The notes: generated from the letters alone by a model not told the origin. 64,000 nt of DNA from Epithemia pelagica (GCA_946965045.2 OX337242.1:558001-622000), one strand, 5' to 3'; positions 32,234-42,774 are shown, counted from the stretch's first letter. A program made the numbers and translations.

Positions 32234-32309
32234 ATATTGATAATGAAGATAAGGAATCTTTAATGAACTGCCCAGTTCATTAAAGATTCCTTATCTTCAT
32301 GATCAATAT
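32234..32309. repeat. Near-perfect long hairpin, 37-bp arms, 2-nt loop
   Basis: Arms 32234-32270 and 32273-32309 pair with a single mismatch around a CC loop; the inner 28 bp are perfect. The hairpin overlaps the start codon of the frame at 32299. It lies 41 bp beyond the other hairpin at 32124-32192. Confidence 0.9.
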
Positions 32310-32601
32310 CAACATTTTGTCGCATGACGGTGATTTCATCAATGTCATCTATCGAACTCCGGACGGAAAGTCAACGAACCGAGACGGAAATAGCTTTCAG
32401 AAAACAACACGAGCGATCAAAGAGTACCAAAAACTTTTGGAAGAAAAGTCTGTGGAAAATCTCCCCTGGACCACCTTGGCTGATGCGCTGGAGGAAATTG
32501 TCAAGGCGTTTACATCTAAGGGTGTAGAGGTTATGACAGCGGCGAAAGATGAAGTTGTGACCGAACTCGAAAAATTGGCTGGAGACAAGGCCGACAAATG
32601 A
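32299..32601 (+). CDS. Unknown 100-residue helical protein or gene fragment
   Basis: ATG at 32299 opens a 100-aa frame. The start MININILSHDGDFINVIYRT is beta-like; the remainder is helical and charged (RAIKEYQKLLEEKSVENLPW, LADALEEIVKAFTSKG, VVTELEKLAGDKADK). Composition favours real coding. The ATG lies in the right arm of a near-perfect hairpin, which would hinder initiation. The frame upstream of the hairpins (31885-32133, ending LKGKYQQLKRK) is in register with this one, so the two may be halves of one gene split by hairpin insertion. Family not recognised. Confidence 0.4.
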   Translation: MININILSHDGDFINVIYRTPDGKSTNRDGNSFQKTTRAIKEYQKLLEEKSVENLPWTTLADALEEIVKAFTSKGVEVMTAAKDEVVTELEKLAGDKADK

Positions 32602-33969
32602 AAGAAAATCGAAACACAACAGATCCACTCGAACGGAACTTCTCCCAAAATTCGGGGGAGGAAACTCAAACTGTGGTAGTCCTCGAATAATTAACCAAAC
32701 GAGGAGGACGAGTAGTAGCACCGCCCCAATTCACCGAGACGACAACACGAGAAGGACACGAAAAGAGTGGCCAAGCAGAATCCGTCCAAGAAATGTCTTC
32801 GTTCGTTTGGAACCACTCGTAAAAGAAACCAGAAAACAAGCAAATTTCGATGCGCCTCCCAAGGAACGAACGGACTTGGACCAGAAACCGACGGCTCGAG
32901 ATGAATTGGACATTGATAAAACGGATGACAATGAGGATGAATCGTCTTTGGTCGTCCGTTGCCTCGTCCCAAGGATCCTCGCAATCGTCCACAGTCTTGG
33001 CATTATCAACATCAACAGTATTGTCGGTGGGGCAACGCAAAAACGGAGTAGGGAATTCCTCTGGTACATAAGAGGAAAGCTCCTCTCGATCCAGCAGCCG
33101 AGGCCACGCAAACCAACCGCCACCACGATCCCCGCCAAACCGACTGTGGATGCTTTTCGCTAGTCACACGACAATACCCACTCCGCCATGATACTCCAAG
33201 CCAAAACCACGACAACCTCGGATGAATCGGACTATTGAGGCTCAACTGTTGGCGTCCAAAAAGGGCTTTCGTTCGCGACTCTTTTTGGCATCCACCGCCC
33301 ACAACAACAACAAGGACGCCGACCGACGCCACGAAACAGGACGACCATAAAAGTCCATTGTCTAGGGACGAAACATCTCTCTTGTTGTCGTCAGTTTCCA
33401 AGAAGAAGAAGAAGAAGAAGAAGAAGAAGAAGAAGATGGCATTACAATTCCATCACAACAGTAAGGATCCTGACACGGCCGACGATCAAACCACTACCAA
33501 CGATTCAGTTTCGGCCAGACACACTTGACAACAACAACAGCAACGGCCTCTGGAACATGGTGTGTCGGATCCGAGTAATGGCTTCTTGTCGATGTCATTG
33601 TCATCACACGGTGGAGATGAAAGTTCGACCACCGCAACCGAGAGGGGCAGTTTGGCAATGCCAACCAGTTCCCAAAGCCCACGTCGTCGTCATTGGGACG
33701 CACCAAAAGTGCTCGACTCAAACTGCGACGACAACAAAAAGAACAGCTGCAGCAGCGGCAACCAAACAAAGAAGGTCCACAGCACCAGGACGATGATGGC
33801 GTTCCCCAACAGTCGCGGAGAAAGGTAGGGTTGTGGACTGCCTCGTGACGATGACCAAAGTTGGACCGTGAATGCTACAATCAATTAATCAAGCATCAGC
33901 AGTTCCGTTCCATCCTATTCGTCCCTTTCCTACACCTCCTCGTACACGACATCTCATAATAGTACACGA

Positions 33970-34518
33970 ATGACACGACGGTGCTATGTCAATGCCCCCA
34001 CCACACTCCACGACGACAACGAGACGGTTGCGATCAAAACATGCAGGACCCGTGGAGGAACCACTGGCCGACAACAACGAGAGCATGACCGAGTCGCCCA
34101 CAATGGTGGAGTGGGGGCCAATGTCTACAATTTGCAAGACGATGGTCAACTACAACTCTTGGCGGACGAAGTATCCTTTTTGTGTGAGGGATTCTGGGAA
34201 AATATTGAATCAGGATCCATCCTAGAATTGGCCTGGCTCTTGAGTCTAGAACGCAACCGGAACCTGTTGTGTAAGTCAAACCATGTGGAGGCCTGTGCTG
34301 GTGCTTCTGCCACCTTCAAGCTATTTTGGATTTGATGGGGCAATTGCCTGTAACTCTCCTTCAACAACAACAGCAACAAGAACCATCCCTTCTCACCAAT
34401 ACGCCGGAGGATGCCTTGCTTCCCCTGTCTTGTGAAACGACACCAGATGGAGTACCGAATCGACATGACTACGAATGCAACAATCATACGAGGCAAATCG
34501 GAAACAAGCGGCGACAGC

Positions 34519-34558
<40 letters not shown>

Positions 34559-34775
34559 CCATACTCAACAATCCACTCCTCGTTTCGGCCGAACGAAACA
34601 ACATCAACACCAACACCACACTCAACAATTGACAACCAGACGCAAGCTATCCAAAAGAGCAGCATACCAGCGACAACAGCACCCAAAACAAAAATCCACT
34701 CCTAGTTTCGGCCGAACGACAACAACACCCGACGCAACCCAAACGCAACAATCAAAAGCTGACAACAAGAGATGA
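33970..34775 (+). CDS. Unknown Gln-rich protein, two exons
   Basis: Two frames join in register after removal of a 50-nt intron at 34271-34320 (donor TTGT|GTAAGT, acceptor CCTTCAAG). The product is 251 aa. The sequence around the junction reads as one helical segment (ILELAWLLSLERNRNLL then SILDLMGQLPVTLLQQQ), which supports the splice. The second half is low complexity: poly-Gln from a long CAA run (about 34508-34556), then two copies of STPxFGRT. The N-terminal 60 residues are polar and may not be translated as drawn. No known domain. It lies in a degenerate, repeat-rich region, so expression is uncertain. Confidence 0.4.
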
Positions 34776-34971
34776 GGATGGAGGAATGACAGATCCATGG
34801 ACCAACCAACGCAGCAATCAACCTCTTTGACGAGCAGCGACAACCACAACTAGCAACGACAAGGAGGAGCAACAAGACCAAGAGAAATGACTATACGAGT
34901 ACGATGATGCACAAACAAACTACTAGTCTAGACTTCCTACTGTGAAAGCGAGCAGCGCATATGGAAACCAA

Positions 34972-34990
34972 CCCCCCCCCCCCCCCCCCC
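34972..34990. repeat. Poly-C tract (19 nt)
   Basis: An uninterrupted run of 19 C, likely unstable and error-prone in assembly. Confidence 0.95.
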
Positions 34991-35340
34991 ACCCACAACG
35001 ATAACCTCAACCGACGATCCTCCCAAAGCAGCAGTAAAGCAAAATGGAGAAGGAAAGCAACAATCAACTACGGTCAACTAGACAGAATAAGATGAGAAAG
35101 ACATGCAACAATCAAACCAGTTCCCTTTCTGATTCCACTTTCCCGTCTGGTTCAAAATTCTCCCTCTCTCGCACGCATGTGGCCATAAGTACCATGAACA
35201 TCAGCAAACCAGTCCTGGTCTGGGAATATCTTGGGTAATTTTTGGATCCGAGTGGCGTAAAAGGGAAACTATCATTACGCTCATCATGTTCGTCCAGTTC
35301 CTGTTCCATCCTCATTGTCAGTTTTTGAACAACAACACGG

Positions 35341-35920
35341 GTTTATGAAATGAAGGTCTCTTACTTAAAAAAAACCGTTGGAGGAAGCAGACAAATGCAG
35401 CGGAATGTCTGCTTAGTGATAAGAGTTTCATGTTCATTTCAGGCCCGCCAAGCATCCACCAGAAACACGTCTCTTTAATTCACTCGTAGGAGTACTCCTT
35501 AATAATAGACCTATGGCCGCTACGAAGCATGTAGAGAAAACTACTGCTCCTGAATACGGATACTGAACTCAGCCGTTGGGCTTATATCAACTCTACGAAC
35601 AGAACCAAGAGTTCCTTCGAAAACGTCTGTCTGGGAGTGAGAAGCGTACAGTAGATAAGGGTCGGAAAATGGTTATGCGCGACCGCTTCTGTACGTCCCC
35701 CAGAGAAAATTGAAGTTTTACTTCGCTACCAAGAATAATCGAACTATGGGCTGCAAATCCAGAGATCCACCAATTAAACTTATTGGTTGGACTTAGTCTA
35801 ACCCGCCTTTCTTTTTTATCTTATATCTCTTTTATCTCTCTTTCTATCTGGCGATCGACGTTCCCATATTTTTTGGATATAAGTTTGTTATGTCCAAATT
35901 CCAAATAAGGATGATGTGTG
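35341..35920. other. Intergenic
   Basis: No coding signal seen between the repeat-rich region and the tandem repeat array. Confidence 0.5.
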
Positions 35921-36610
35921 AACCCCGAGACTGGAGATGGAGACCTAGAACTGTCAGCCATCTCAGACGCTTGCCAAATGGTTGGTCTCCCAGGGAAATC
36001 GAAACGCCACTGGCCATGAAGTTTGCCTCCGAATCCGAAGGATGAGTTGCTCCTCCATGCCATCCGTGTACCCCTTTCTGAAGGCACGAAAAATCTCACG
36101 GGTTTGTTCATTCGCTCGTTTGCAGTTCTCATCAGCCGTACCAGCTCGTACACTTTAAAACCAGCTTTGGGCTTTGACCTTTGACATCTAAACTACGAGT
36201 AATATCATATCAAAATCTTCTGTGTGAAGTTCGAAGCTTTGGCCCCGAGACTGGAGATGGAGACCTAGAACTGTCAGCCATCTCAGACGCTTGCCAAATG
36301 GTTGGTCTCCCAGGGAAATCGAAACGCCACTGGCCATGAAGTTTGCCTCCGAATCCGAAGGATGAGTTGCTCCTCCATGCCATCCGTGTACCCCTTTCTG
36401 AAGGCACGAAAAATCTTCATTCGCTCGTTTGCAGTTCTCATCAGCCGTACCAGCTCGTACACTATAAAACCGGCTTTGGGCTTTGACCTTTGACATCTAA
36501 ACTACGAGTAATATCATATCAAAATCTTCTGTCTGAAGTTCGAAGCTTTGGCCCCGAGACAGGAGATGGAGACCTAGAACTGTCAGCCATCTCAGACGCT
36601 TGCCAAATGG
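35921..36610. repeat. Tandem array of ~310-320-bp units, two and a bit copies
   Basis: A unit starting CCCCGAGACTGGAGATGG occurs at 35923, 36243 and 36552. Copies 1 and 2 are almost identical over their length; copy 2 lacks 11 bp (CACGGGTTTGT region, near 36098). Copy 3 stops after about 60 bp (near 36610). Minus-strand frames inside the units (FGFGGKLHGQWRFDFPGR) are repeated with them; I recognise no domain. The array ends about 150 bp upstream of the secreted repeat protein gene. Confidence 0.9.
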
Positions 36611-36755
36611 GGTGTTACGCAGAGAGATCTCGTTCCGAGTTCGCCGCGCGAGAGGTTCGTCTTTTTGTTGTCGAAATCGAGCACACAATTGGTCCTCTTG
36701 CCACATTCGATTTGATTTGTCTTTTTTCTCTTCATAACACACCTCTACCTCTAGA

Positions 36756-38521
36756 ATGATGAACATGAAGATCTTTGTAACTACTTTGTTGGCAGCCTTG
36801 ATGCCCGTTGCCGTCTTGGGTGACGGTGTAAGTATCCGTACGTGATGGTTTCGGAAGGAGATGGGTAACAGGAAGCTTCTCTTCTGACTCGGTTCCTTTT
36901 GCTTGATTTCTTTTTGTTTTGCGTTGCTCTTGCGTATCTTGCCTCGTCTCGACACATTGTAACGATTGATTGGCAATCCTCAATGGCGGCGGCATTACAG
37001 ATGAATGTATTCACGTAGTGTGTGGAGACAGTTGTACTGGTACGTCTTTCTTCTTCGTAGATGGAACGAATCTCGTCCTACTGGACACACCATCTGACGT
37101 ATCTCTTGTTGTTGTTGCTGTGTTGTTGTGGTTGTGCAGGTCGCATCGAACCCAAGGGCCCAACATCAGCTCCCACTCACAAGGTGACATATGTCAACCA
37201 CCAGTGTGATGATGGGAAATCATTTTGTAACGTCAAGTACGATGAGACACGTTCATGCCAGTGTACCAACCTTGGAAATCTTCAAGCCGGCACAACAGAA
37301 TTCAATACGCGGTTACTAGCATGCAGTAATCCCACATGTCCAAAGCTGAAAGCATGGAACGATACACTCGTGCCTCCGGAAGTTTCTGTCAAGCTGAATT
37401 GTCTTGAGGAGGATTGTGCACAGTACCCAAGCATCGTCGTTCGAGATGATGAACTCAAGTGTAAATGGGGAGGACTTGGTGTATCAGGACAAGTCTACCC
37501 TGCAATGGAGGTATGTCCTGAAGACCCCTTCATGGGATTGAAACCCAAATGCCCGAAAGCACAGTATCAAGGTGAGGGGTTCGGTGCTCAATCATACCTC
37601 TTTGCGACTTGCCACGCGGATGGAACATGGACGCCTGACCGCCTCAAGATTCGTGGACGGCATGTTGCTGGGTTTTGTTCTATTGACCTTCAACAAGAAG
37701 GCGTGCACCAAGTACAAATTGAGGCTTTGTGTAACAGTTTTAACAGTGGTTCGGGTCCAGAGTGGTTTGACTGCGACGATATTTATGCAAATGATTGTCC
37801 TTCTACGGACGGGAAGCCGGGACTCAAGGTGACTTACCCAACACCAGCTCCCACTCACAAGGTGACATATGTCAACCACCAGTGTGATGATGGGAAATCA
37901 TTTTGTAACGTCAAGTACGATGAGACACGTTCATGCCAGTGTACCAACCTTGGAAATCTTCAAGCCGGCACAACAGAATTCAATACGCGGTTACTAGCAT
38001 GCAGTAATCCCACATGTCCAAAGCTGAAAGCATGGAACGATACACTCGTGCCTCCGGAAGTTTCTGTCAAGCTGAATTGTCTTGAGGAGGATTGTGCACA
38101 GTACCCAAGCATCGTCGTTCGAGATGATGAACTCAAGTGTAAATGGGGAGGACTTGGTGTATCAGGACAAGTCTACCCTGCAATGGAGGTATGTCCTGAA
38201 GACCCCTTCATGGGATTGAAACCCAAATGCCCGAAAGCACAGTATCAAGGTGAGGGGTTCGGTGCTCAATCATACCTCTTTGCGACTTGCCACGCGGATG
38301 GAACATGGACGCCTGACCGCCTCAAGATTCGTGGACGGCATGTTGCTGGGTTTTGTTCTATTGACCTTCAACAAGAAGGCGTGCACCAAGTACAAATTGA
38401 GGCTTTGTGTAACAGTTTTAACAGTGGTTCGGGTCCAGAGTGGTTTGACTGCGACGATATTTATGCAAATGATTGTCCTTCTACGGACGGGAAGCCGGGA
38501 CTCAAGGTGACTTATCCGTAG
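36756..38521 (+). CDS. Secreted Cys-rich protein of two identical 226-residue units, three exons
   Basis: Exons 36756-36825, 37001-37039 and 37140-38521 give 496 aa. Introns: 175 nt (donor ACG|GTGTAAG, acceptor ATTACAG) and 100 nt (donor CTG|GTACGT, acceptor GTTGTGCAG), both phase 1. Using GTAAGT two bases later instead would bring a stop into exon 2, which fixes the donor. Exon 1 encodes a signal peptide (MKIFVTTLLAALMPVAVLG). Exon 2 encodes DECIHVVCGDSCTG. Exon 3 encodes two units of 226 residues, each with about 16 Cys (DDGKSFCNVKYDETRSCQC at the unit start, FDCDDIYANDCPSTDG near its end), joined by TPAPTHKVTYV. The units appear identical at the DNA level. Extracellular, disulphide-rich; family not recognised. 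Confidence 0.75.
37169..38518 (+). repeat. Exact tandem duplication, 678-bp period
   Basis: Copy 1 (37169-37846) and copy 2 (from 37847) match base for base as far as I can read, until the last few bases before the stop (CTTACCC against CTTATCC). The period of 678 bp is 226 codons, so frame is kept. Such identity means a very recent duplication, gene conversion or an assembly artefact. Confidence 0.95.
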
Positions 38522-38941
38522 GTCACTGTTCAGAGCCCAAAGCAGTGCTTGCAATCGCACGAGTTCGAGACTGTTTTCCGAAGATACGAAAGGAATGCTC
38601 ATTGATTGAAAGCAAGTCATCAGAGAAACGTTATAGTTTGGATTTGAATTCGACCTCTTCAATTTCTAACCTAGGTTAAAAGGACCCGATGCTTTCTCTA
38701 GACAAGATATTGTAGATTATGTTACTGTTGCGTTGGTTCTACTCCTCTAGACCCTTACTATCCCAGCTCGGACTCGGATTGAGCGAAAAAAGGAATAGTC
38801 GGGTAGCAAACATAACCACCCGCAGTCGCAGTTCGGACGACAAAATAGACTGATTCGCGGGATCACGACGAGGGAGAAAAAACCCCGAGACCCGAGGACG
38901 TCGTTACAAGAGAACGAAATGCCAACAACAGAAGGAGCACC
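38522..38941. other. Intergenic
   Basis: No gene seen; 3' flank of the secreted protein gene and 5' flank of the RING gene. Confidence 0.5.
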
Positions 38942-39769
38942 ATGGATTTTGTGGTGCCCATTCGACCCGAAGAAATTCCCGAGGCACTGAAATGTCCCAT
39001 TTGTTTTGGAGTACCAGTGGTTCCAGTCGTGACACCCTGCGACCATGTCTTTTGTCACGACTGTCTCTACGAAGCACATCGACTTGCAGCGGAGGACCGA
39101 GATGCTAGACGAATCGAGGTGGGGATGCTCACATGTCCTGTTTGTCGGAAAAGCAGCATCGCGATTCGATCTCTTGCCGAGGGAGCACCCTTGGCGTACC
39201 GTATTTGGAACCAGATTCCCGTCAAATGTTCCATGCAGGAACAGGGATGCACATGGACGGGAGCCATTTCCGATGTCGCAAATCACCGTGTACGATGTGC
39301 CCTATATCAACAAAAGAAGACGGTTGAAAACGAGGATTCCATTCGATTAGCGCAGGCCTTGGCAAAGGTTGAAGAACTGGAACGAGAAAAGCAACAACTA
39401 GAGCAAGAACTTCGTTCTTCGGAAGAGAAGCTGAAAACTACATCTGAAAGTCTGGCAAAGGCACAATGTGATCTAGACGAACTCAACAGCAGTCCAAGAT
39501 CAAAACTGGACGCCTTGTTTATCCCTGGTAGACCGGATAGTTATAGTTTTGATCGATTCAAGGTGGTGTCACTCGCACGGTTGATTTCTCGGTATCTCTT
39601 GACGGGACCACGTCAATCCTCATCTCCTGTTCGCATGATTGAAAACAATCGCATTTTCAATTGCGTACGAGACCGTTACTCTGATTTGGAGCATGGCTGG
39701 AAGGACAATCCTCCCGACTATTATCAAAATGTTTGCAAAGTAAAGGGTGGTTCACAGACAATCAAATGA
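38942..39769 (+). CDS. RING finger / TRAF-type zinc finger protein, probable E3 ubiquitin ligase
   Basis: A 275-aa protein. A C3HC4 RING lies at about residues 18-70: CPICF, CDHVFCHDC and CPVCR, with a long charged loop before the last Cys pair. A TRAF-like zinc-binding segment follows (VKCSMQEQGCTWTGAISDVA, then NHRVRC, about 98-120). Next come a coiled coil (about 130-175, AKVEELEREKQQLEQELRS) and a C-terminal domain of unknown type (FNCVRDRYSDLEHGW). RING plus TRAF-type finger plus coiled coil is the usual layout of TRAF-like E3 ligases, which take an E2 and oligomerise through the coil. There is no MATH domain. Substrate unknown. The ATG has CACC before it. Confidence 0.85.
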   Translation: MDFVVPIRPEEIPEALKCPICFGVPVVPVVTPCDHVFCHDCLYEAHRLAAEDRDARRIEVGMLTCPVCRKSSIAIRSLAEGAPLAYRIWNQIPVKCSMQEQGCTWTGAISDVANHRVRCALYQQKKTVENEDSIRLAQALAKVEELEREKQQLEQELRSSEEKLKTTSESLAKAQCDLDELNSSPRSKLDALFIPGRPDSYSFDRFKVVSLARLISRYLLTGPRQSSSPVRMIENNRIFNCVRDRYSDLEHGWKDNPPDYYQNVCKVKGGSQTIK

Positions 39770-40099
39770 ATCGAATTCAAAGCTGGCTACATGAACAAGG
39801 ATGGACCTAAAGAAGCATCCACAGGAATCACATAGTCGGGTAACGGGACAAAACAGTTCGAAGAAAAAGGGTTTAGAACGTATTCAAATGCTATTCATGT
39901 GTACCAAATGTTTTGTCGGACGGCTAGCCGCTGTCCCCTAGATCAACAGAACAACCCTTCTTATCAAATGTTGCATATGATTCAAAGAACGCGCTAGATG
40001 TGGATTTGGAATCATTATCATGGTTAAAGACCCATTCTCCAAACGTACCAGGCGGTTCCAATCAAACATATTCGGAGAGAGCAATGAGTTGACAAGTTT
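39770..40099. other. Intergenic, convergent 3' ends
   Basis: 3' flanks of the RING gene (plus) and uL13m (minus). No further gene seen. Confidence 0.5.
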
Positions 40100-40690
40100 T
40101 TATTTTTGTACATTGACAGGTCCAATGGTAGTTTTCAAGTGCTTGGGTATACGAAGTCGTGTCTTGGGTTTGGGAATGCGCGGATTCCATTGAAAGGTAT
40201 CGGGATGGGCATAGTGATCCAACCCAAAGGTGGTAAAGTTCCCACTATTGGCACGAGGCACGGGCGCCAGCGGTGGAACCGATGCCGGCAATTCATTGGG
40301 AAAGTGATGGTCGGGCCCGGCGTAGATCCACAATCGTTTTTCAATATAATTGCGTCGTAATCGATTCCGCTCCATCATACCCAACACGGCCTTGCGCAGA
40401 ATCTTGCACGGATTTTGTTCCAGCATTTGCTCGGCGGTTCGGCTTTTCAAACCTCCCGGATAACCCGTATGCCAACGATAGAGCTTCAATTTCCACTTTT
40501 TACCGGTAAATTGCACCTTTTGGGCATTGACGACCACCACATGATCGCCCATATCCTTGCCGGGCATGTAGGTGGGCTTGTGCTTGCCGCGCAGAATATT
40601 GGCAATTTGGACCGCCACACGTCCCACCGTTTGGTTCTCGGCATTCACCAAATGCCAGGCACGCTGCATGTGCATACCAATAAACGACAT
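40100..40690 (-). CDS. MRPL13: Mitochondrial large-subunit ribosomal protein uL13m
   Basis: A 196-aa protein of the bacterial-type L13 family: AWHLVNAENQTVGRVAVQIA, LRGKHKPTYMPGKDMGDHVV, VNAQKVQFTGKKW, HTGYPGGLKSRTAEQMLEQ and LRKAVLGMMERNRLRR are the conserved blocks. It is the organellar rather than the cytosolic L13a type. A 60-residue C-terminal extension (PPLAPVPRANSGNFTTFG) goes beyond the bacterial length of about 140. The start is set at 40690 (MSFIGMHMQ), the first ATG in frame; the open extension upstream has only a GTG. There is no obvious cleavable presequence, as in yeast and human MRPL13, and no plastid signal peptide, so mitochondrial location is preferred. Confidence 0.9.
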   Translation of the reverse strand: MSFIGMHMQRAWHLVNAENQTVGRVAVQIANILRGKHKPTYMPGKDMGDHVVVVNAQKVQFTGKKWKLKLYRWHTGYPGGLKSRTAEQMLEQNPCKILRKAVLGMMERNRLRRNYIEKRLWIYAGPDHHFPNELPASVPPLAPVPRANSGNFTTFGLDHYAHPDTFQWNPRIPKPKTRLRIPKHLKTTIGPVNVQK

Positions 40691-40884
40691 GGTCAATGAT
40701 ACAAGGTCATGTACAACCACAACAACAACGTCTTTTGACACAACAACAGAAACGAACAAAGGATACTTTTTGAGGTCTTTGACACAGCCCAGAACCACGG
40801 AAAAACAGCGACCAAAATTATTCTTCGAACCATATTCTGGGGGGCCTAAAACCTACAGGGGGTATAGAAACAGGGTGCCCTCAA
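40691..40884. promoter_or_regulatory. Shared head-to-head promoter region
   Basis: The 194-bp gap between the divergent starts of uL13m (minus) and the SNIP1-like gene (plus) must carry both promoters. It contains CAACAACAA words and no obvious TATA box. If the SNIP1-like protein starts at 41038 the gap is 347 bp. Confidence 0.5.
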
Positions 40885-41967
40885 ATGTCGTTAGACACCA
40901 TGCGACCACGACAACGGGGATCAAACAACGAATACCCACACAACAAAAGACGGGCAGGTTTCGTTTATAAGAAATCTCTCCTGAGTTCGAATACCATAAA
41001 GAAGAGTCGTACTCACAATACAAAGCATAGCCACAGCATGAGCTCGCGCTCGGGTCATTTCTCTTCGAGTAGTCATCGTGGCAGAACGACGGAAACACGC
41101 GCTCGCGACGACTACGGCGGCAAACGAAAAACTTTGTTGCCACAAAGTCAAGAACGGGTGTCGGATGAAGAAGCGGTTCGAGCGCTGCAACAAGAAGCTG
41201 CGGAGCGACAAGAAACACAGGAACGAGAACGACAGCAACAATCCAAGAGGTTCAAATCCGAAAGTTCAAGATTTGACAAACGTCGAAAGGAAACGAACCA
41301 AACGTATTCCAAACCGTCCAATTCTTCTACCAGGCGGGAGCGAGATGAAAATGATTATTATGGCCCTGCTTCCTCCCAAGGCCACCAAGACGTTGATGAC
41401 AACAAGTACAGCGAAAAGGGAACAGATGAGAGTGTCAAGAAGGACAAACCGAACTTTGGTCTTTCGGGGGCGCTTGCCAGAGATGTTGGAGAAAATGGCG
41501 AAAACAATCATATGCGCAAGGGAATCTTGCTCAAATTTCAAGAACCACCCGAAGCACGGATTCCCAATACGTTTTGGAGATTCTATGTCTTTAAAGACAA
41601 ACCTGTCGACAAAAAGGATGACATCAAAGACGATTCACAGCCTCTGGAAACCTTGCATATTTCACGTCAGTCGGCCTATTTGATTGGTCGGAATGCGGAT
41701 ATTTGTGACATTCCCATTTTACATGCTTCTTGTTCGTCTCAACATGCCGTATTGCAGTATCGTGCTTTGCCCAGTGACGAGCACGGCGGCAAGCTCCTTT
41801 GCAAACCCTATCTCATGGATTTGGAATCCACCAATGGAACATTTCTCAATGGCGTGCGCCTCAATGCAGCACGATACTATCCCTTGCAAAAGGGTGATGT
41901 CGTACGGTTTGCGGCCTCCACAAGAGAATACGTCCTTCTGACAGCCAATACAACCTCCATCGACTAA
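40885..41967 (+). CDS. SNIP1/Pml1-like FHA protein of the spliceosome-associated RES group
   Basis: A 360-aa protein. The first 200 residues are Arg/Ser/Glu/Gln-rich and disordered. The block KPNFGLSGALARD, then KFQEPPEARIPNTFWRFYVF is the family signature just before the FHA domain. The FHA domain (about 255-355) has SAYLIGRNADICDIPI, SCSSQHAVLQYR, DLESTNGTFLNGVRL and STREYVLL, including the Arg, Ser and Asn that bind phosphothreonine. Human SNIP1, yeast Pml1 (RES complex, pre-mRNA retention and splicing) and plant DAWDLE (small-RNA biogenesis) share this layout; a nuclear RNA-processing role follows from family knowledge. A second possible start is at 41038 (MSSRSGHFSS). Confidence 0.92.
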   Translation: MSLDTMRPRQRGSNNEYPHNKRRAGFVYKKSLLSSNTIKKSRTHNTKHSHSMSSRSGHFSSSSHRGRTTETRARDDYGGKRKTLLPQSQERVSDEEAVRALQQEAAERQETQERERQQQSKRFKSESSRFDKRRKETNQTYSKPSNSSTRRERDENDYYGPASSQGHQDVDDNKYSEKGTDESVKKDKPNFGLSGALARDVGENGENNHMRKGILLKFQEPPEARIPNTFWRFYVFKDKPVDKKDDIKDDSQPLETLHISRQSAYLIGRNADICDIPILHASCSSQHAVLQYRALPSDEHGGKLLCKPYLMDLESTNGTFLNGVRLNAARYYPLQKGDVVRFAASTREYVLLTANTTSID

Positions 41968-42774
41968 AAAGACGAGACAACGCTTGCGTTAATCAACCTA
42001 TATGGTATGAACACCAGGCAACGAGGAGAACGAGATGCTCGGTGGACACATCATCAGCAAAATGGCCGCCCATGTTCACCGTGACAGGCTTTGAACATGA
42101 GACCAAGACGTACGGAATGCGTTTTGTCTCAAGTCTGAAGATGATGGACGATGATGTGGACAGGGTTTAATGGTTAGAGTATGTATCCATTTAGGAGTTA
42201 CCATGAATGACTGGGAGTGCTGAGTGGTTACCAGAAGATACAAGACACGCGCTACAATTAATTAATTTTAGTGTGTGTGTCGTGTCTTCGGGTAACCACT
42301 CAGCTTTCAAAGACGTAGGTAGTCTCTAGAAAGCAAGGCACATGGATTAATAATTGATTCTCGCTCTATAAAGACTATGCGCATCGTTTTTGCTCTTTCA
42401 TTTTGATTCTCGATGTATTCTATTCTTCATGTCTTGTCAGGGTGAAGGATCTCGTGATGCGTCAACCTCGGAAGAACAACTGAGATGCGTCGATGCAACC
42501 GAAAGGCGAGAATCCTGTATTCTTCACTTCACGAGCAGAATGGGCTCCTCAAAGTAGTAGGAACCGAAAGAGACATAAGTCTATAGAACGGAACCGAAGG
42601 AAGATCCATGCATCAACTTTGAGTCCTGGACTCGTCCTACGGAAGACTAAGAAACATCGCCTCGGGGACATTCTCGTCGTGAAGATTTAGAAGGTTGATG
42701 TCTTTCAAAAGCAGAACCACAAGAACATTCTTCACACGTAGTGTGGCTTGTTGGGATCCCATTCGCGGTATGAA
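41968..42774. other. Intergenic, convergent 3' ends with an inverted repeat
   Basis: Apart from the hairpin at 42219-42304 I see no feature. Short frames here lack support. Confidence 0.5.
42219..42304. repeat. Inverted repeat (hairpin), possible miniature element
   Basis: GCTGAGTGGTTACC at 42219 pairs with GGTAACCACTCAGC ending at 42304, and AGACACG pairs with CGTGTCT further in. A related word order (GGAGTtACCATGAaTGACT ... GGAGTGCT) just upstream recurs at about 49561-49625, where an inner TAATATC/GATATTA pair also forms an inverted repeat. The two may be members of one short family. Confidence 0.6.

Larger units (their letters stand above)
31401..35340. other. Repeat-rich region with degenerate coding fragments
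   Basis: Coding-like sequence appears in pieces that change frame: about 31424-31627 (KRSREEDDDSNSTS), 31740-31890 (ENLCRRVDLLEQQAQQIM), 31885-32133, 32299-32601, 32807-33163, and 33181-33828, where one in-frame TGA (33526-33528) splits a Gln/Ser-rich protein. Trinucleotide runs abound: (CAG)n near 31661, (AAG)n at about 33403-33435, (CAA)n at about 34508-34556. A 19-nt poly-C tract lies at 34972-34990. Only 32299-32601 and 33970-34775 are called separately. Decayed genes or a dead mobile element are both possible. Confidence 0.5.

Noticed and set aside
35821-36496. Minus-strand frames in the 310-320-bp repeat units
   Set aside because: They repeat with the units, have no recognisable domain, and break at unit junctions, so I list only the repeat.
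35921-36610. CRISPR-like array
   Set aside because: Units are over 300 bp with no short repeat/spacer pattern, and the DNA is eukaryotic.
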